A DNA stretch of 64,000 bases from Weissella confusa (GCA_001436895.1 JQAY01000006.1:97099-161098), one strand, 5' to 3'; positions 1-8,163 are shown, counted from the stretch's first letter. Program-made: numbers and translations. Notes: generated from the letters alone by a model not told the origin.

Positions 1-1596
1 ACCAAATTCTGCTAAGTAATCACTGAACATCCCACGGTAACGGGTAATTTGACCGGCACCGCGGAAGATAATCAATTGGTCAGCAACCTTATCCAAGAAG
101 TAACGATCGTGGGAAACCGTAATAACCGTACCAGCGAATGAACGCAAGTAATCTTCCAAAACCGTCAACGTGCCAATATCCAAATCATTGGTTGGCTCGT
201 CCAAAAGCAATACGTTTGGTTGTTGAATCAACAACTTCAATAGGTACAAACGACGCTTCTCACCACCTGAAAGTTGACGAATCAACGTACCGTGCATGAA
301 GCTTGGGAACAAGAATTGCTCCAAGAGTTCAGCAGCCGATACGACGTTTCCATCACGGTCAGTCACTTCTTCAGCAACTTCAGATAGGTACGCCAACATG
401 CGCTTGTCCTCAGGGATTGGTTCTGTGACTTGCGTGTAGTAAGCAATCTTAACCGTCTCACCGATTTCAATCACACCAGAATCTAGTTGTTGTACCCCCG
501 CAATCGCGTTCAACAACGTTGACTTTCCAGTTCCGTTTGGACCAGTAATACCAATGCGTTGGTTGGCTTGAATCAATTCATTGAAATCATCCAAAATCAC
601 ACGGCCATCAAAGGCCAAGCTAGCATGTTCAATGTTGATAACCTTCTTACCCAAGCGTTGTTGACCCATGTTAACTTCAACATCACCTTCAACTTGACGG
701 GTACCTTGTTGCGCTGCCAAGTCAGCAAAGGCGTTTTCACGGGCCTTTTGCTTCGTAGAACGGGCCTTAGCACCCGTACGCATCCAAGCCAATTCCTTCT
801 TGTAGAGTTGGGCAGACTTGTGTTCAGCAACTGCTTCCGCCTCAACACGTTCAGCCTTTGACGTCACATACTTCTCGTAGTTACCGATGTATTCGTACAA
901 CTTACCAAATGACATTTCAAAAATGCGGTTCGTGACGATATCCAAGAAGTAACGATCGTGGGTAACCGTCATCACGGCACCCTTGTAATCAGACAAGTAC
1001 TTTTCCAACCACTCAATTGAATCAAAGTCCAAGTGGTTAGTTGGCTCGTCCAAAAGCAACAAGTCAGGTGCTTGAATCAACACTTGTGCCAATCCAACAC
1101 GCTTACGTTGTCCACCAGACAAAGCTGACACTGGCAAATCCAAATTAGGCAAGTGCAATTGCGTCAAAATTGTCTTCACTTCAGACTCCGCTACCCAAGC
1201 ATCTTCTTGCGTCATTTGTTGCTCCAACTTCGTGTAGCGGTTCAACAACTTCTCATCAGTTGGGTTAGCTGAATAAGCTTCCAAAGCTGCTTCGTAATCA
1301 CGAATCAATTGGAATACCGGTTGGGCACCAGCGAAGATGGCTTCCATCACCTTCTTGTCGCCATCTAGTGGTGGCTCTTGTTGCAAATAACCAATCGTGT
1401 AGTCATTTGGTGTGTCGATTGACCCACTATCAGCAGGGTTTAAACCAGAGATGGCATTCAACAAGGTCGTCTTACCAGTTCCATTCACACCAACAATCCC
1501 GACACGGTCACCCGTTTCAATCAGGAAAGATACTTGGTCAAGCAGTGTTTTTTCACCATAAACACTCTTCAAATCAGTCGCGCGTAGTTGCTTCAT
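1..1596 (-). CDS. ABC-F family ATPase (YfmR/Uup-like), C-terminus outside window
   Basis: This cytosolic tandem-ATPase protein has no membrane domain. ABC-F proteins act on ribosomes, relieving stalls or giving antibiotic resistance; the exact role here is not determined. About 532 residues are visible, and the stop lies beyond position 1. Two nucleotide-binding domains are clear: Walker A GVNGTGKTT near residue 36 with signature LSGGQRKR, then a linker, then Walker A GPNGTGKST with signature LSGGEKRR and the second DEPTNDLD Walker B. The N-terminal half reads most like B. subtilis YfmR. The ATG (1596-1594) overlaps the cca stop as TAATG, so translation is probably coupled to cca. Confidence 0.93.
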   Translation of the reverse strand, partial: MKQLRATDLKSVYGEKTLLDQVSFLIETGDRVGIVGVNGTGKTTLLNAISGLNPADSGSIDTPNDYTIGYLQQEPPLDGDKKVMEAIFAGAQPVFQLIRDYEAALEAYSANPTDEKLLNRYTKLEQQMTQEDAWVAESEVKTILTQLHLPNLDLPVSALSGGQRKRVGLAQVLIQAPDLLLLDEPTNHLDFDSIEWLEKYLSDYKGAVMTVTHDRYFLDIVTNRIFEMSFGKLYEYIGNYEKYVTSKAERVEAEAVAEHKSAQLYKKELAWMRTGAKARSTKQKARENAFADLAAQQGTRQVEGDVEVNMGQQRLGKKVINIEHASLAFDGRVILDDFNELIQANQRIGITGPNGTGKSTLLNAIAGVQQLDSGVIEIGETVKIAYYTQVTEPIPEDKRMLAYLSEVAEEVTDRDGNVVSAAELLEQFLFPSFMHGTLIRQLSGGEKRRLYLLKLLIQQPNVLLLDEPTNDLDIGTLTVLEDYLRSFAGTVITVSHDRYFLDKVADQLIIFRGAGQITRYRGMFSDYLAEFG

Positions 1597-2816
1597 TACT
1601 TATTCGTCTCTTTCTCTACCATCTTTTGTGCTTCAGCTTGCAAAACAGCGTGGTTGTTCGCCAAATCACCTGCAACGACCTTACGTTCAAGGGTTGCCAA
1701 AATCTTACCAAACAATGGCCCTGGCTTAAGGCCCATGCCCTTAGTCAAATCACCACCGTTAAAGGCCAATTCGTTCTTTGTCTTAATCTTCAAGTCACCA
1801 TAGCGACTTTCCAACTTTGGTACATCTACCACAAGCTCACTCAACGTCGCAACACGAAGCGCATTATCAATAGCTGCACCAGTTTCGTACAAGTCCCAGG
1901 CTTCAACGTCGCCCAAGCGCAACTTGTTCAACAACTTAATAGATGCCTTGATTGTCTTCACCATATCGTTTGAGTGCTTCCACTTCTTCAAGAACAAACC
2001 TGCATCTTCAGGCGTCAAACCAAGTTCGAAGACCAACAGTGTCCAAGCTTCTTCATCGTTTGTTGGTTGCTGGTCAGCCAACAAGTCAGCATAACCAATC
2101 AAATCAATGTCGACTGTTTCAAGACCAGGCATGTACTTATTCAACGTCGTGGCAATCATTTCTAGCAAACCATAACGCGCTGCCTTACCTTGAAGGAGCT
2201 TCGTGAATTCGACATTCGTACGCTCAATCGCAATGTTGGCCAACAAGCGTGCGTTATCCTTAATGGCTTGGAGCGTCTTTTCTTCAATCTTGAAGTCCAA
2301 TTGTGCTGCAAAACGAACGGCACGCATCATGCGCAAGGCATCTTCGTGGAAACGTTCTTCTGCTTCGCCAACGGCACGCAAGATGTGATTGTCCATGTCT
2401 GACAAACCATCAAACATGTCAATGATTTCACCATCCTTAGTCAACGCAAAGGCATTCACTGTGAAATCACGGCGCTTCAAGTCTTCTTCTAATGAACGGA
2501 CAAATGTAACTTCATCAGGACGACGAAAATCCGTGTACGTTGATTCCGTTCGGAACGTCGTCGTCTCATAACCTTGGCCATGATCCAAAATCATAACAGT
2601 GCCGTGTTCGATACCAGTATCAACCGTGCGATCAAACAAAGCCTTTACTTCTTCAGGATAGGCAGAAGTCGCAATATCAACGTCGTGGATTGGCTTGCCC
2701 AACAAAGTGTCGCGCACTGATCCACCGACGAAGTACGCTTCATAACCGGCTGCTTCGATTGTTTCAAGAATTGGTAGCGCCGCCACGAATTCAGCGGGCA
2801 TCTTTTCTAACTTCAT
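1596..2816 (-). CDS. cca: CCA tRNA nucleotidyltransferase
   Basis: This enzyme adds or repairs the 3' CCA end of tRNAs from CTP and ATP without a nucleic acid template. The 406-residue protein has the class II polymerase-beta-like head: GGSVRD near residue 31, the metal-binding DVD that follows it (HDVDIAT), then RRDFTVNA and the RMMRAVRFAAQ motif. Length is normal for Firmicutes. The start is set by an AAGGAGG ribosome binding site. An extended -10 (TGGTATACT) lies upstream near 2855. The stop overlaps the downstream ABC-F start by one base, so the pair forms an operon of translation-related genes. Confidence 0.96.
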   Translation of the reverse strand: MKLEKMPAEFVAALPILETIEAAGYEAYFVGGSVRDTLLGKPIHDVDIATSAYPEEVKALFDRTVDTGIEHGTVMILDHGQGYETTTFRTESTYTDFRRPDEVTFVRSLEEDLKRRDFTVNAFALTKDGEIIDMFDGLSDMDNHILRAVGEAEERFHEDALRMMRAVRFAAQLDFKIEEKTLQAIKDNARLLANIAIERTNVEFTKLLQGKAARYGLLEMIATTLNKYMPGLETVDIDLIGYADLLADQQPTNDEEAWTLLVFELGLTPEDAGLFLKKWKHSNDMVKTIKASIKLLNKLRLGDVEAWDLYETGAAIDNALRVATLSELVVDVPKLESRYGDLKIKTKNELAFNGGDLTKGMGLKPGPLFGKILATLERKVVAGDLANNHAVLQAEAQKMVEKETNK

Positions 2817-2922
2817 TTTTGAGTCCTCCTTGGACTTACTCGTCCCTTAAGTATACCAGGAAATGACCGCTCGTATGGTATTTAATCAAAGCAATTCGCG
2901 TTTTAAAAGAATGAATATTCAT

Positions 2923-4062
2923 TTATGAACGCCATGGTGATTTTCCTGCTAAAACACTAAGCTTCGGCGTACGGTACAGCACACCAGAGAGCAAGTACGT
3001 GAGGCCGAAGACAACTAGTAAACTAACTGGCACCGTTGCCAACAACAACCCTGAATCCACTGAAATACGTGACAATAACACACTTAGCGTAGTCAAAATG
3101 ACCGTTTGACTCAGATACATCCCAAACGAAATCTTTGAACCAAACGTCACGGCACTTACCACCCACTTTGGTAACGCATTTGTTTCGCGTGCTTGGGCAT
3201 ATCTCATGCCGATTGTCATAGCCCACGCAATAACAACTACCGCATAGAATAAGACAAACGGTTGATGCACGTTTTGTGCTTGATCAATTGTACGGTCCAG
3301 TATGCTACGGTTAATACCAAACACAGCAATCGTTAAGGCGCCTAACACCCCAACAGCCACGGTCAGTTGGCGTCGGTACAGCATCAACTTCGGCATCACT
3401 TGATGATAGTGAATGGCAAAGTAACTCCCTAATACAAAATAGAATTGGTACGTCAAAAAATTGTACCCATACTCTCTGAACCACCACAACCAGCGCGACG
3501 TATCTACGTTTGGAATAACGTATTTGATGACTGTTAGTGTGATTAGCTGCACTGCCAGTGATACCGCAACCAATCGCTCGTGTTTAAATCGCTTGAACAA
3601 CGATCGTAATGCTGGGAAGACCAGATAGAACTGTAAAGTCACAATCACGTAGTACATGTAGAAATCATCCCCGTACAACCAGTTCTTTGTGAGTGTCTGC
3701 CAAAATTCGGCAGCCGTCGCATTTTGGATAGCTGCTTGGATGATTGTATAGATTAGAATCCAAAGCAAATATGCCCAGATAATCCCAAAGAACCGTTTCC
3801 GCCAGAAACGCCAAATCTCCAGTTTCTTTGCGTAATAGTTCAAAAAGATGACCAGTCCCGAAACAAACATAAAGCCCAATCGGCTAAAATGCAGCGTCAT
3901 GTGCGTTGCAAACAAATACTGCGAAGCGAATGTGTCATTCGGAATTGCTTCATTAATCTTCGTTGTCACGTGCGTCGCAATCACACTGAAGATAAACAAT
4001 ACCCGCAACAAATCGACCTCATATAGATATTTGCTCGGTTTCTCAGCATTTTCACTTGGCAT
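2923..4062 (-). CDS. acyltransferase family 3 membrane protein
   Basis: This polytopic membrane protein of 379 residues belongs to the acyltransferase_3 family (OatA N-domain/WecH/NolL type). It begins with the usual 'YEVDLLRVLFIFSVIATHV' region, where the His of the first membrane helix is expected to be catalytic, and has roughly ten hydrophobic segments. Family members move acetyl or succinyl groups onto cell-surface glycans. There is no extracellular SGNH domain as in OatA, so the acceptor cannot be told. It is a single-gene unit with a good GAGGAGG ribosome binding site, separated from cca by about 105 bases. Confidence 0.85.
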   Translation of the reverse strand: MPSENAEKPSKYLYEVDLLRVLFIFSVIATHVTTKINEAIPNDTFASQYLFATHMTLHFSRLGFMFVSGLVIFLNYYAKKLEIWRFWRKRFFGIIWAYLLWILIYTIIQAAIQNATAAEFWQTLTKNWLYGDDFYMYYVIVTLQFYLVFPALRSLFKRFKHERLVAVSLAVQLITLTVIKYVIPNVDTSRWLWWFREYGYNFLTYQFYFVLGSYFAIHYHQVMPKLMLYRRQLTVAVGVLGALTIAVFGINRSILDRTIDQAQNVHQPFVLFYAVVVIAWAMTIGMRYAQARETNALPKWVVSAVTFGSKISFGMYLSQTVILTTLSVLLSRISVDSGLLLATVPVSLLVVFGLTYLLSGVLYRTPKLSVLAGKSPWRS

Positions 4063-4154
4063 AGGAGCCTCCTCAATATCACTTTGCCTGATATGGTAGT
4101 GAACGCGACTTAAACCAGACTTGAAGTTAATTTGATTGCTTGAAAAATCAAATT

Positions 4155-4194
4155 AAAAAATCCTGTTCAAATTCACAATCGAATTTAAACAGGA
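4155..4194 (-). terminator. terminator of the 47-aa gene
   Basis: Stem TCCTGTTCAAATTC (4161-4174) pairs with GAATTTAAACAGGA (4181-4194) with one mismatch, followed on the minus strand by T6. A second AT-rich hairpin (about 4129-4156, arms AATTTGATT/AAATCAAATT) lies just beyond it. Confidence 0.8.
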
Positions 4195-4203
4195 ATCCAT
4201 TTA

Positions 4204-4347
4204 TTACCAAAGATCATTTAGTTGTTCATTTGGGTTAGTGATTTCGATACTATCATCTGGCAGCAAACCAAACTCTTGCAATTCTGCCTTGATGATTCGG
4301 CGTTCGATTTCATCATCGAACGGTTTACCGTTATTTAATTCAGCCAT
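4204..4347 (-). CDS. hypothetical acidic microprotein, 47 aa
   Basis: This is a short frame not recognised as a known family. It starts MAELNNGKPFDDEIERR, ends NDLW, and is followed by two stops (TAATAA). A strong AGGAGG site sits 10 bases before the ATG and a clear terminator follows directly, so this is a complete small transcription unit. The product is soluble, acidic and probably helical in its first half (DDEIERRIIKAELQEF). It lies between an acyltransferase gene and the AbiF locus. An 11-bp palindrome (ATGGTAACCAT, about 4403-4413) sits upstream. No function is proposed. Confidence 0.65.
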   Translation of the reverse strand: MAELNNGKPFDDEIERRIIKAELQEFGLLPDDSIEITNPNEQLNDLW

Positions 4348-4687
4348 AATATAGGTACCTCCTCATTCAATGGTAAATATGATTCAGTTGAAACTTAACA
4401 TGGTAACCATCCTTTTGCAAATCACCCCACTATAGAAAAACTGTCGTAATCAAAAATTCGATCAGTGATTATGGTTATTCTCAGGATCCCCAAAAAGTCA
4501 ACTCTACCTTTCGTACTTTTTTGCTGTTACACTGAAAACTATGACGGGCAATGGATTACCTTGTGTCCTAATTTGTTTAGCGTTACAAATTCCAAATCAT
4601 TGCCAACACTAACATGTTACCTTTTCGCCATTCTTTCATATGTCGATTCACTTCTGACTTTGTTTTAACTTTCATCGGCCAATAAGT
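4348..4687. other. non-coding gap, no gene seen
   Basis: This is about 340 bases of AT-rich sequence between the 47-aa gene and the AbiF RNA promoter. A 67-codon frame on the plus strand (4465-4668) lacks a ribosome binding site and does not look like a protein. It may contain the promoter of the 47-aa gene, but no clear -35/-10 pair was found. Confidence 0.5.
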
Positions 4688-4716
4688 TTGACAACATTTA
4701 TATAACATGGTCTAAT
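4688..4716 (+). promoter_or_regulatory. strong promoter for AbiF leader RNA
   Basis: TTGACA (4688-4693), a 17-base spacer, then TCTAAT (4711-4716). Transcription should begin near 4723. Confidence 0.8.
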
Positions 4717-4722
4717 TAAGGT

Positions 4723-4797
4723 ACAAATTATGTCGCCGGCTAGTAGCGGGCCCAAAAGAAGTTCCTTATTACATTTATGTAGTAAGGAGCTTTTTTT
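4723..4797 (+). ncRNA. structured leader RNA upstream of AbiF-like gene
   Basis: A ~75-nt RNA is predicted between the promoter and the AbiF start. Its 5' part holds a GC-rich hairpin (GCC-g-GCU-agu-AGC-g-GGC, about 4735-4751), striking in an AT-rich context. Its 3' part is a 13-bp terminator hairpin. A conserved structured 'abiF RNA' upstream of abiF genes is known from comparative genomics, and this arrangement agrees with it; I could not run a covariance search. The layout, with promoter, small RNA, leaky terminator and then the toxin-like gene, resembles type III toxin-antitoxin loci. Confidence 0.7.
4760..4797 (+). terminator. intrinsic terminator overlapping the AbiF ribosome binding site
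   Basis: Arm AGTTCCTTATTAC (4760-4772) pairs over 13 bp with GTAGTAAGGAGCT (4779-4791), including two G-U pairs, around a 6-base loop. T7 follows (4791-4797) and the ATG comes immediately at 4798. The AAGGAG ribosome binding site (4784-4789) lies inside the 3' arm, so read-through transcripts also hide the site. Confidence 0.85.
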
Positions 4798-5940
4798 ATG
4801 GCAAAACCAATTCAGGAATCATCAACGATTCCTGAACAATTGCAAAAATTGATTAGTCGCGGATTAATAATTAACGATATTTTCTACGCTAATGAGCGCC
4901 TATCATCCATAGGCTATTACAACATCATCAATGCCTACAAAGCACCTTTTTTGAGGACAACGGGCGCAGAAAAATTCATTCCCGGAATAACGTTCGAAGA
5001 CATTGATAACATTTATCGTTTTGACAAACGCCAACATCGAATACTTCAAAACACTTTAGAAGACATTGAACAGCAATTGCGTCAAATCACTACTAGAAAA
5101 TTTATCGAAGTTCACGGTGATGACCCCGAAAAATATTATGATATGAAAGCTTTTAGGGCATTTAAAAATTCTGACGCCTATCGCCGATTTAGCAATAAGA
5201 TTACCTACCCCGCTCTGGAAAATCAATTTCAACCTTTTAAACACTATCGAGAAAAATATAAAGGGGGCCCTCTGTGGGTTGCTATGTCTGATTGGGACTT
5301 CGGCACATTAGAAACATTCATTCGTCAACTAAAGCCCAATGTTAAAGAAAAAATTATTGATGAATTTTTCTCTGATGACTTCAAGAACGACATGCACAAC
5401 GAAAAATTTGGTCTCGAAGGCTTCTTCGTCGAATTTTTAATACTATTGCGAATGTTTCGCAATAGGGTTTCCCATGGATATCGCGTTTATAATTACCGAC
5501 CAGTTGCAGTTTCCAAAGAAGGTGTGACTAGGCCCGTGCTAAAATACTATCGCGGGTTTCAAGGTTTAGAAGGAATTACAAAGTCCGCATACAATAAAGG
5601 AGCCGGAAACGGAGATATCCACCTATTACTTGTGGGCTTAGGAAAGCTCAGATACAGAAGTCCATTTATACAACTAAAAAATGAGACATTAGACAATCTG
5701 ATGCAATCTCTTCAGGATCATCAGTCTGTCGATTATCACTTAATGTCATCTATGGGATACCCGGTAACAGCTATCGCGGCATTTGTGAGAAATTCAATCG
5801 AGCGAAATAAAATTTTACAAGTTCAAAATCCAAAACTGTCAAATATATTCAATTATTATTCAGTAGAATCGTCAGCGGACTTAATTGTCGTCAAACCTGA
5901 AGATCTACCAAGTCATCTAATTAACAATCATGCATACTAA
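4798..5940 (+). CDS. AbiF/AbiD-type abortive infection protein (Abi_2 family, HEPN)
   Basis: The 380-residue protein resembles the Abi_2 family (AbiD/AbiF), phage-defence proteins with HEPN RNase-like folds. The N-terminal part has the family pattern 'LSSIGYYNIINAYKAPF' and the helix YRFDKRQHRILQNTLEDIE. The HEPN signature R-x4-H is RNRVSH at residues 221-226, followed by GYRVYNY as in relatives. About 150 further C-terminal residues (about 232-380) have no feature I recognise. The start follows the terminator T-run directly, with AAGGAG 8 bases upstream. The gene looks AT-richer than its housekeeping neighbours, suggesting horizontal gain. A toxin-like RNase restrained by its own leader RNA is the working inference. 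Confidence 0.85.
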   Translation: MAKPIQESSTIPEQLQKLISRGLIINDIFYANERLSSIGYYNIINAYKAPFLRTTGAEKFIPGITFEDIDNIYRFDKRQHRILQNTLEDIEQQLRQITTRKFIEVHGDDPEKYYDMKAFRAFKNSDAYRRFSNKITYPALENQFQPFKHYREKYKGGPLWVAMSDWDFGTLETFIRQLKPNVKEKIIDEFFSDDFKNDMHNEKFGLEGFFVEFLILLRMFRNRVSHGYRVYNYRPVAVSKEGVTRPVLKYYRGFQGLEGITKSAYNKGAGNGDIHLLLVGLGKLRYRSPFIQLKNETLDNLMQSLQDHQSVDYHLMSSMGYPVTAIAAFVRNSIERNKILQVQNPKLSNIFNYYSVESSADLIVVKPEDLPSHLINNHAY

Positions 5941-6031
5941 AAAAGAGATAACCCCCGGAGCAAAGGGATTCTAAGGCGTAAATACCCTACTCCCATCCGG
6001 GAACCCAGCTTTATCCTTCTAAAGTTATCTC
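5939..6031 (-). ncRNA. candidate stand-alone small RNA at the 3' end of the AbiF gene
   Basis: On the minus strand a ~93-nt unit is closed by GAGATAAC (6031-6024) and GTTATCTC (5952-5945), followed at once by T6 that overlaps the AbiF stop codon. A nested stem pairs CCCGGA with TCCGGG (5996-6001 with 5954-5959). A plausible promoter sits directly upstream. I do not recognise an RNA family. On the plus strand the same fold has no T-run, so the minus orientation is favoured. Confidence 0.55.
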
Positions 6032-6038
6032 AATAATT

Positions 6039-6066
6039 ACATTACACTAAATTAACTATCATTCAA
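6039..6066 (-). promoter_or_regulatory. candidate promoter of the small RNA
   Basis: On the minus strand: TTGAAT (6066-6061), 16-base spacer, TAATGT (6044-6039). The expected start (about 6032) coincides with the 5' end of the predicted closing stem. Confidence 0.5.
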
Positions 6067-6067
6067 C

Positions 6068-6117
6068 AAAAACACCGTTGCAACCGAGCTCACAGACTCG
6101 ATTACAACGGTGTTTTG
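6068..6117 (-). terminator. glmS terminator, possibly bidirectional
   Basis: AACACCGTTG (6071-6080) pairs with CAACGGTGTT (6105-6114), with an inner CGAG/CTCG stem. T-runs flank both sides, so it may also end AbiF transcripts. Confidence 0.85.
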
Positions 6118-6125
6118 TGTTTATT

Positions 6126-7943
6126 TTATTGCACAGTCACTGACTTAGCCAAGTTACGTGGACGATCCACATCTAGGCCGCGACCCAATGATGTGTAATA
6201 AGCCAACAATTGCGTTGGCACAACTGATAGCAATGGTGACAACAATTCGTTGACGTTTGGCAAGATGAAGTCATCACCTTCCTTAGCCAATTCTTCAGTC
6301 ACGATTGTGTAAGCACGTGAACCACGAGCTTGTGTTTCAGCCAAGTTTCCACGAACCAAACCAGCTGTCTTTGATTGCGTAATCAACGCAATCACTGGCG
6401 TACCTTCTTCGATCAAAGCCAACGTACCGTGCTTCAACTCACCAGCGGCGAATCCTTCAGCTTTTACGTATGAGATTTCCTTCAACTTCAAAGCAGCCTC
6501 CAATGAAACTGTTGAATCAACCCCACGACCGATAAAGAATGCATTGCGTGACTCAACCAACATCTCGTTGGCTACGCGTTGCAACGTTTCCTTGTCATCG
6601 ACGATTCCTTGGATACCAACGGCAATCTTTGACAAGTCTTGCTCCAAGTTGAAGCCTAGCGCATCACGGTCAGCGACTGCGTATGCCAAGATAGCTTGCA
6701 AACCAACTTGCGCAACGTATGCCTTCGTTGAGGCAACGGCAATTTCAGGACCGGCCAACAATGGCAAAGCGTACGTTGCTTCACGCCACAACGTTGACTT
6801 TTCAACGTTCGTCAACGTCAATGACTTGAAGCCTTGAGCGTTAACGTTTTGCAAAACTTCACGTGAGTCAGCCGTTTCACCTGATTGCGTCAAGAAGATA
6901 AAGAATGGCTTCTCTGACAACAATGGTTGCTCATATGCAAATTCAGATGACAAGTGAACTTCCGTTGGAATACCTGCCCATTGTTCGAACAAGCGCTTTC
7001 CAACCAAACCAGCGTGGTATGACGTACCAGCAGCAACGATGTACAAACGATCAGCTGCCTTAATGTCATCCAAGATAGCTTGCCCAACGTGAACACCACC
7101 CTCACTATCCAAGTACTTTTCAATCAAGTGGCGGATAACGATTGGTTGCTCGTCGATTTCCTTCAACATGTAGAATGGGTAAGTTCCCTTATCCGTTTCT
7201 GACGCATCAATGTCCAAGTGGAATGGCTCACGTGACGTTTCAACACCATCAGCACCGAACAAACGAACGTTATCAGGCTCGATGATAGCAATTTCACCAT
7301 CGTGCAATTCGATAAAGTCGTGCGTTTGGTCCAACATGGCAACCGCGTCTGACGTTACAACGTTAAAATCTTCACCAACCCCAATTAGCAAAGGTGACTT
7401 TTGCTTTGCAACATACATACGCTCTGGCTCATTACGATCCATCAACAAGAAGCCGTAAGCTGAGTTAACATCCAACAAGCTGATCAACTTCTTCAACGCA
7501 TCAAACGTCGTCATACCTTCATCAACAAACTTACCAATCAATTGTACGGCCACTTCAGTATCTGTATCTGAGTGGAACGTAACATCTGACAAGTACTCTT
7601 GCTTCAACTCAAAGTAGTTTTCGATAACCCCGTTGTGCACCAAGTAGAAACGTCCGTCTGCAGACAAGTGTGGGTGTGCGTTGTTAATTGATGGCACACC
7701 GTGAGTTGCCCAACGAGTGTGCGCGATACCACTCGTACCGGTCACGTTCTTCGTATCAACCAAGGCTTCAAGTTGCGCAACACGCCCCTTTTCCTTAACC
7801 AATTGGTCAGTCCCCAAAGCTTGGTCAGCCACGAAGATACCAGCTGAATCGTAACCACGGTATTCAAGCTTTTCCAATCCTTTCAACAAGATTGGTGCTG
7901 ATTGGTAATTCAAACCAGTAAATCCAACAATTCCGCAGAACAT
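6126..7943 (-). CDS. glmS: glutamine-fructose-6-phosphate aminotransferase (isomerizing)
   Basis: GlmS makes glucosamine-6-phosphate from fructose-6-phosphate and glutamine, the entry to peptidoglycan and wall-glycan precursors. The 605 residues comprise an N-terminal glutaminase domain (CGIVGFTG, HTRWATHG, HNGVIENY) and two SIS isomerase domains (SQSGETADS, VASTKAYVAQ, terminal LAKSVTVQ). The start is odd: the only ATG with a ribosome binding site (AGGGGG, 8 bases upstream) gives Met-Phe-Cys, putting the nucleophile Cys at residue 3 rather than 2. No alternative start codon exists directly before the Cys. No glmS ribozyme was recognised upstream; a palindromic operator is present instead. 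Confidence 0.97.
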   Translation of the reverse strand: MFCGIVGFTGLNYQSAPILLKGLEKLEYRGYDSAGIFVADQALGTDQLVKEKGRVAQLEALVDTKNVTGTSGIAHTRWATHGVPSINNAHPHLSADGRFYLVHNGVIENYFELKQEYLSDVTFHSDTDTEVAVQLIGKFVDEGMTTFDALKKLISLLDVNSAYGFLLMDRNEPERMYVAKQKSPLLIGVGEDFNVVTSDAVAMLDQTHDFIELHDGEIAIIEPDNVRLFGADGVETSREPFHLDIDASETDKGTYPFYMLKEIDEQPIVIRHLIEKYLDSEGGVHVGQAILDDIKAADRLYIVAAGTSYHAGLVGKRLFEQWAGIPTEVHLSSEFAYEQPLLSEKPFFIFLTQSGETADSREVLQNVNAQGFKSLTLTNVEKSTLWREATYALPLLAGPEIAVASTKAYVAQVGLQAILAYAVADRDALGFNLEQDLSKIAVGIQGIVDDKETLQRVANEMLVESRNAFFIGRGVDSTVSLEAALKLKEISYVKAEGFAAGELKHGTLALIEEGTPVIALITQSKTAGLVRGNLAETQARGSRAYTIVTEELAKEGDDFILPNVNELLSPLLSVVPTQLLAYYTSLGRGLDVDRPRNLAKSVTVQ

Positions 7944-7977
7944 AAATATTTCCCCCTAATGCACTTTTATAAACCAA

Positions 7978-7989
7978 GTGGTATACCAC
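7978..7989. promoter_or_regulatory. palindrome upstream of glmS (GntR-type operator candidate)
   Basis: GTGGTATACCAC is a perfect 12-bp palindrome 35-46 bases before the glmS start. Its core resembles operators of GntR/HutC-type aminosugar repressors (NagR/YvoA, DasR; TGGTNTANACCA). The regulator is not in the window. Confidence 0.5.
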
Positions 7990-8074
7990 CTAGAGTTTTC
8001 ATTGCGTTTTAATACAAAGACTATTATTGCACAAATAAAAGCATGGTCAACCAAAAATCGGACTGTTATGAATT

Positions 8075-8094
8075 AATTGGTATAAATTGGTATA
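8075..8094. repeat. tandem 10-bp repeat AATTGGTATA x2
   Basis: Two exact copies (8075-8084 and 8085-8094) lie in the glmS upstream region. They share TGGTATA with the palindrome at 7978. A spacing of one helical turn is compatible with protein binding. Confidence 0.6.
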
Positions 8095-8163
8095 GGCGAA
8101 ACTATACAAAATTTAGTGAACCGTAAAACGTTTTAGAATTCACACAATTTCCTACATGCACAG

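Noticed and set aside
1368..1973. 201-codon plus-strand frame over the ABC-F/cca junction
   Set aside because: Shadow of two well-supported minus-strand genes; composition is unlike a protein (many His, Gln, Ser).
4465..4668. 67-codon plus-strand frame before the AbiF promoter
   Set aside because: No ribosome binding site and non-protein-like composition.
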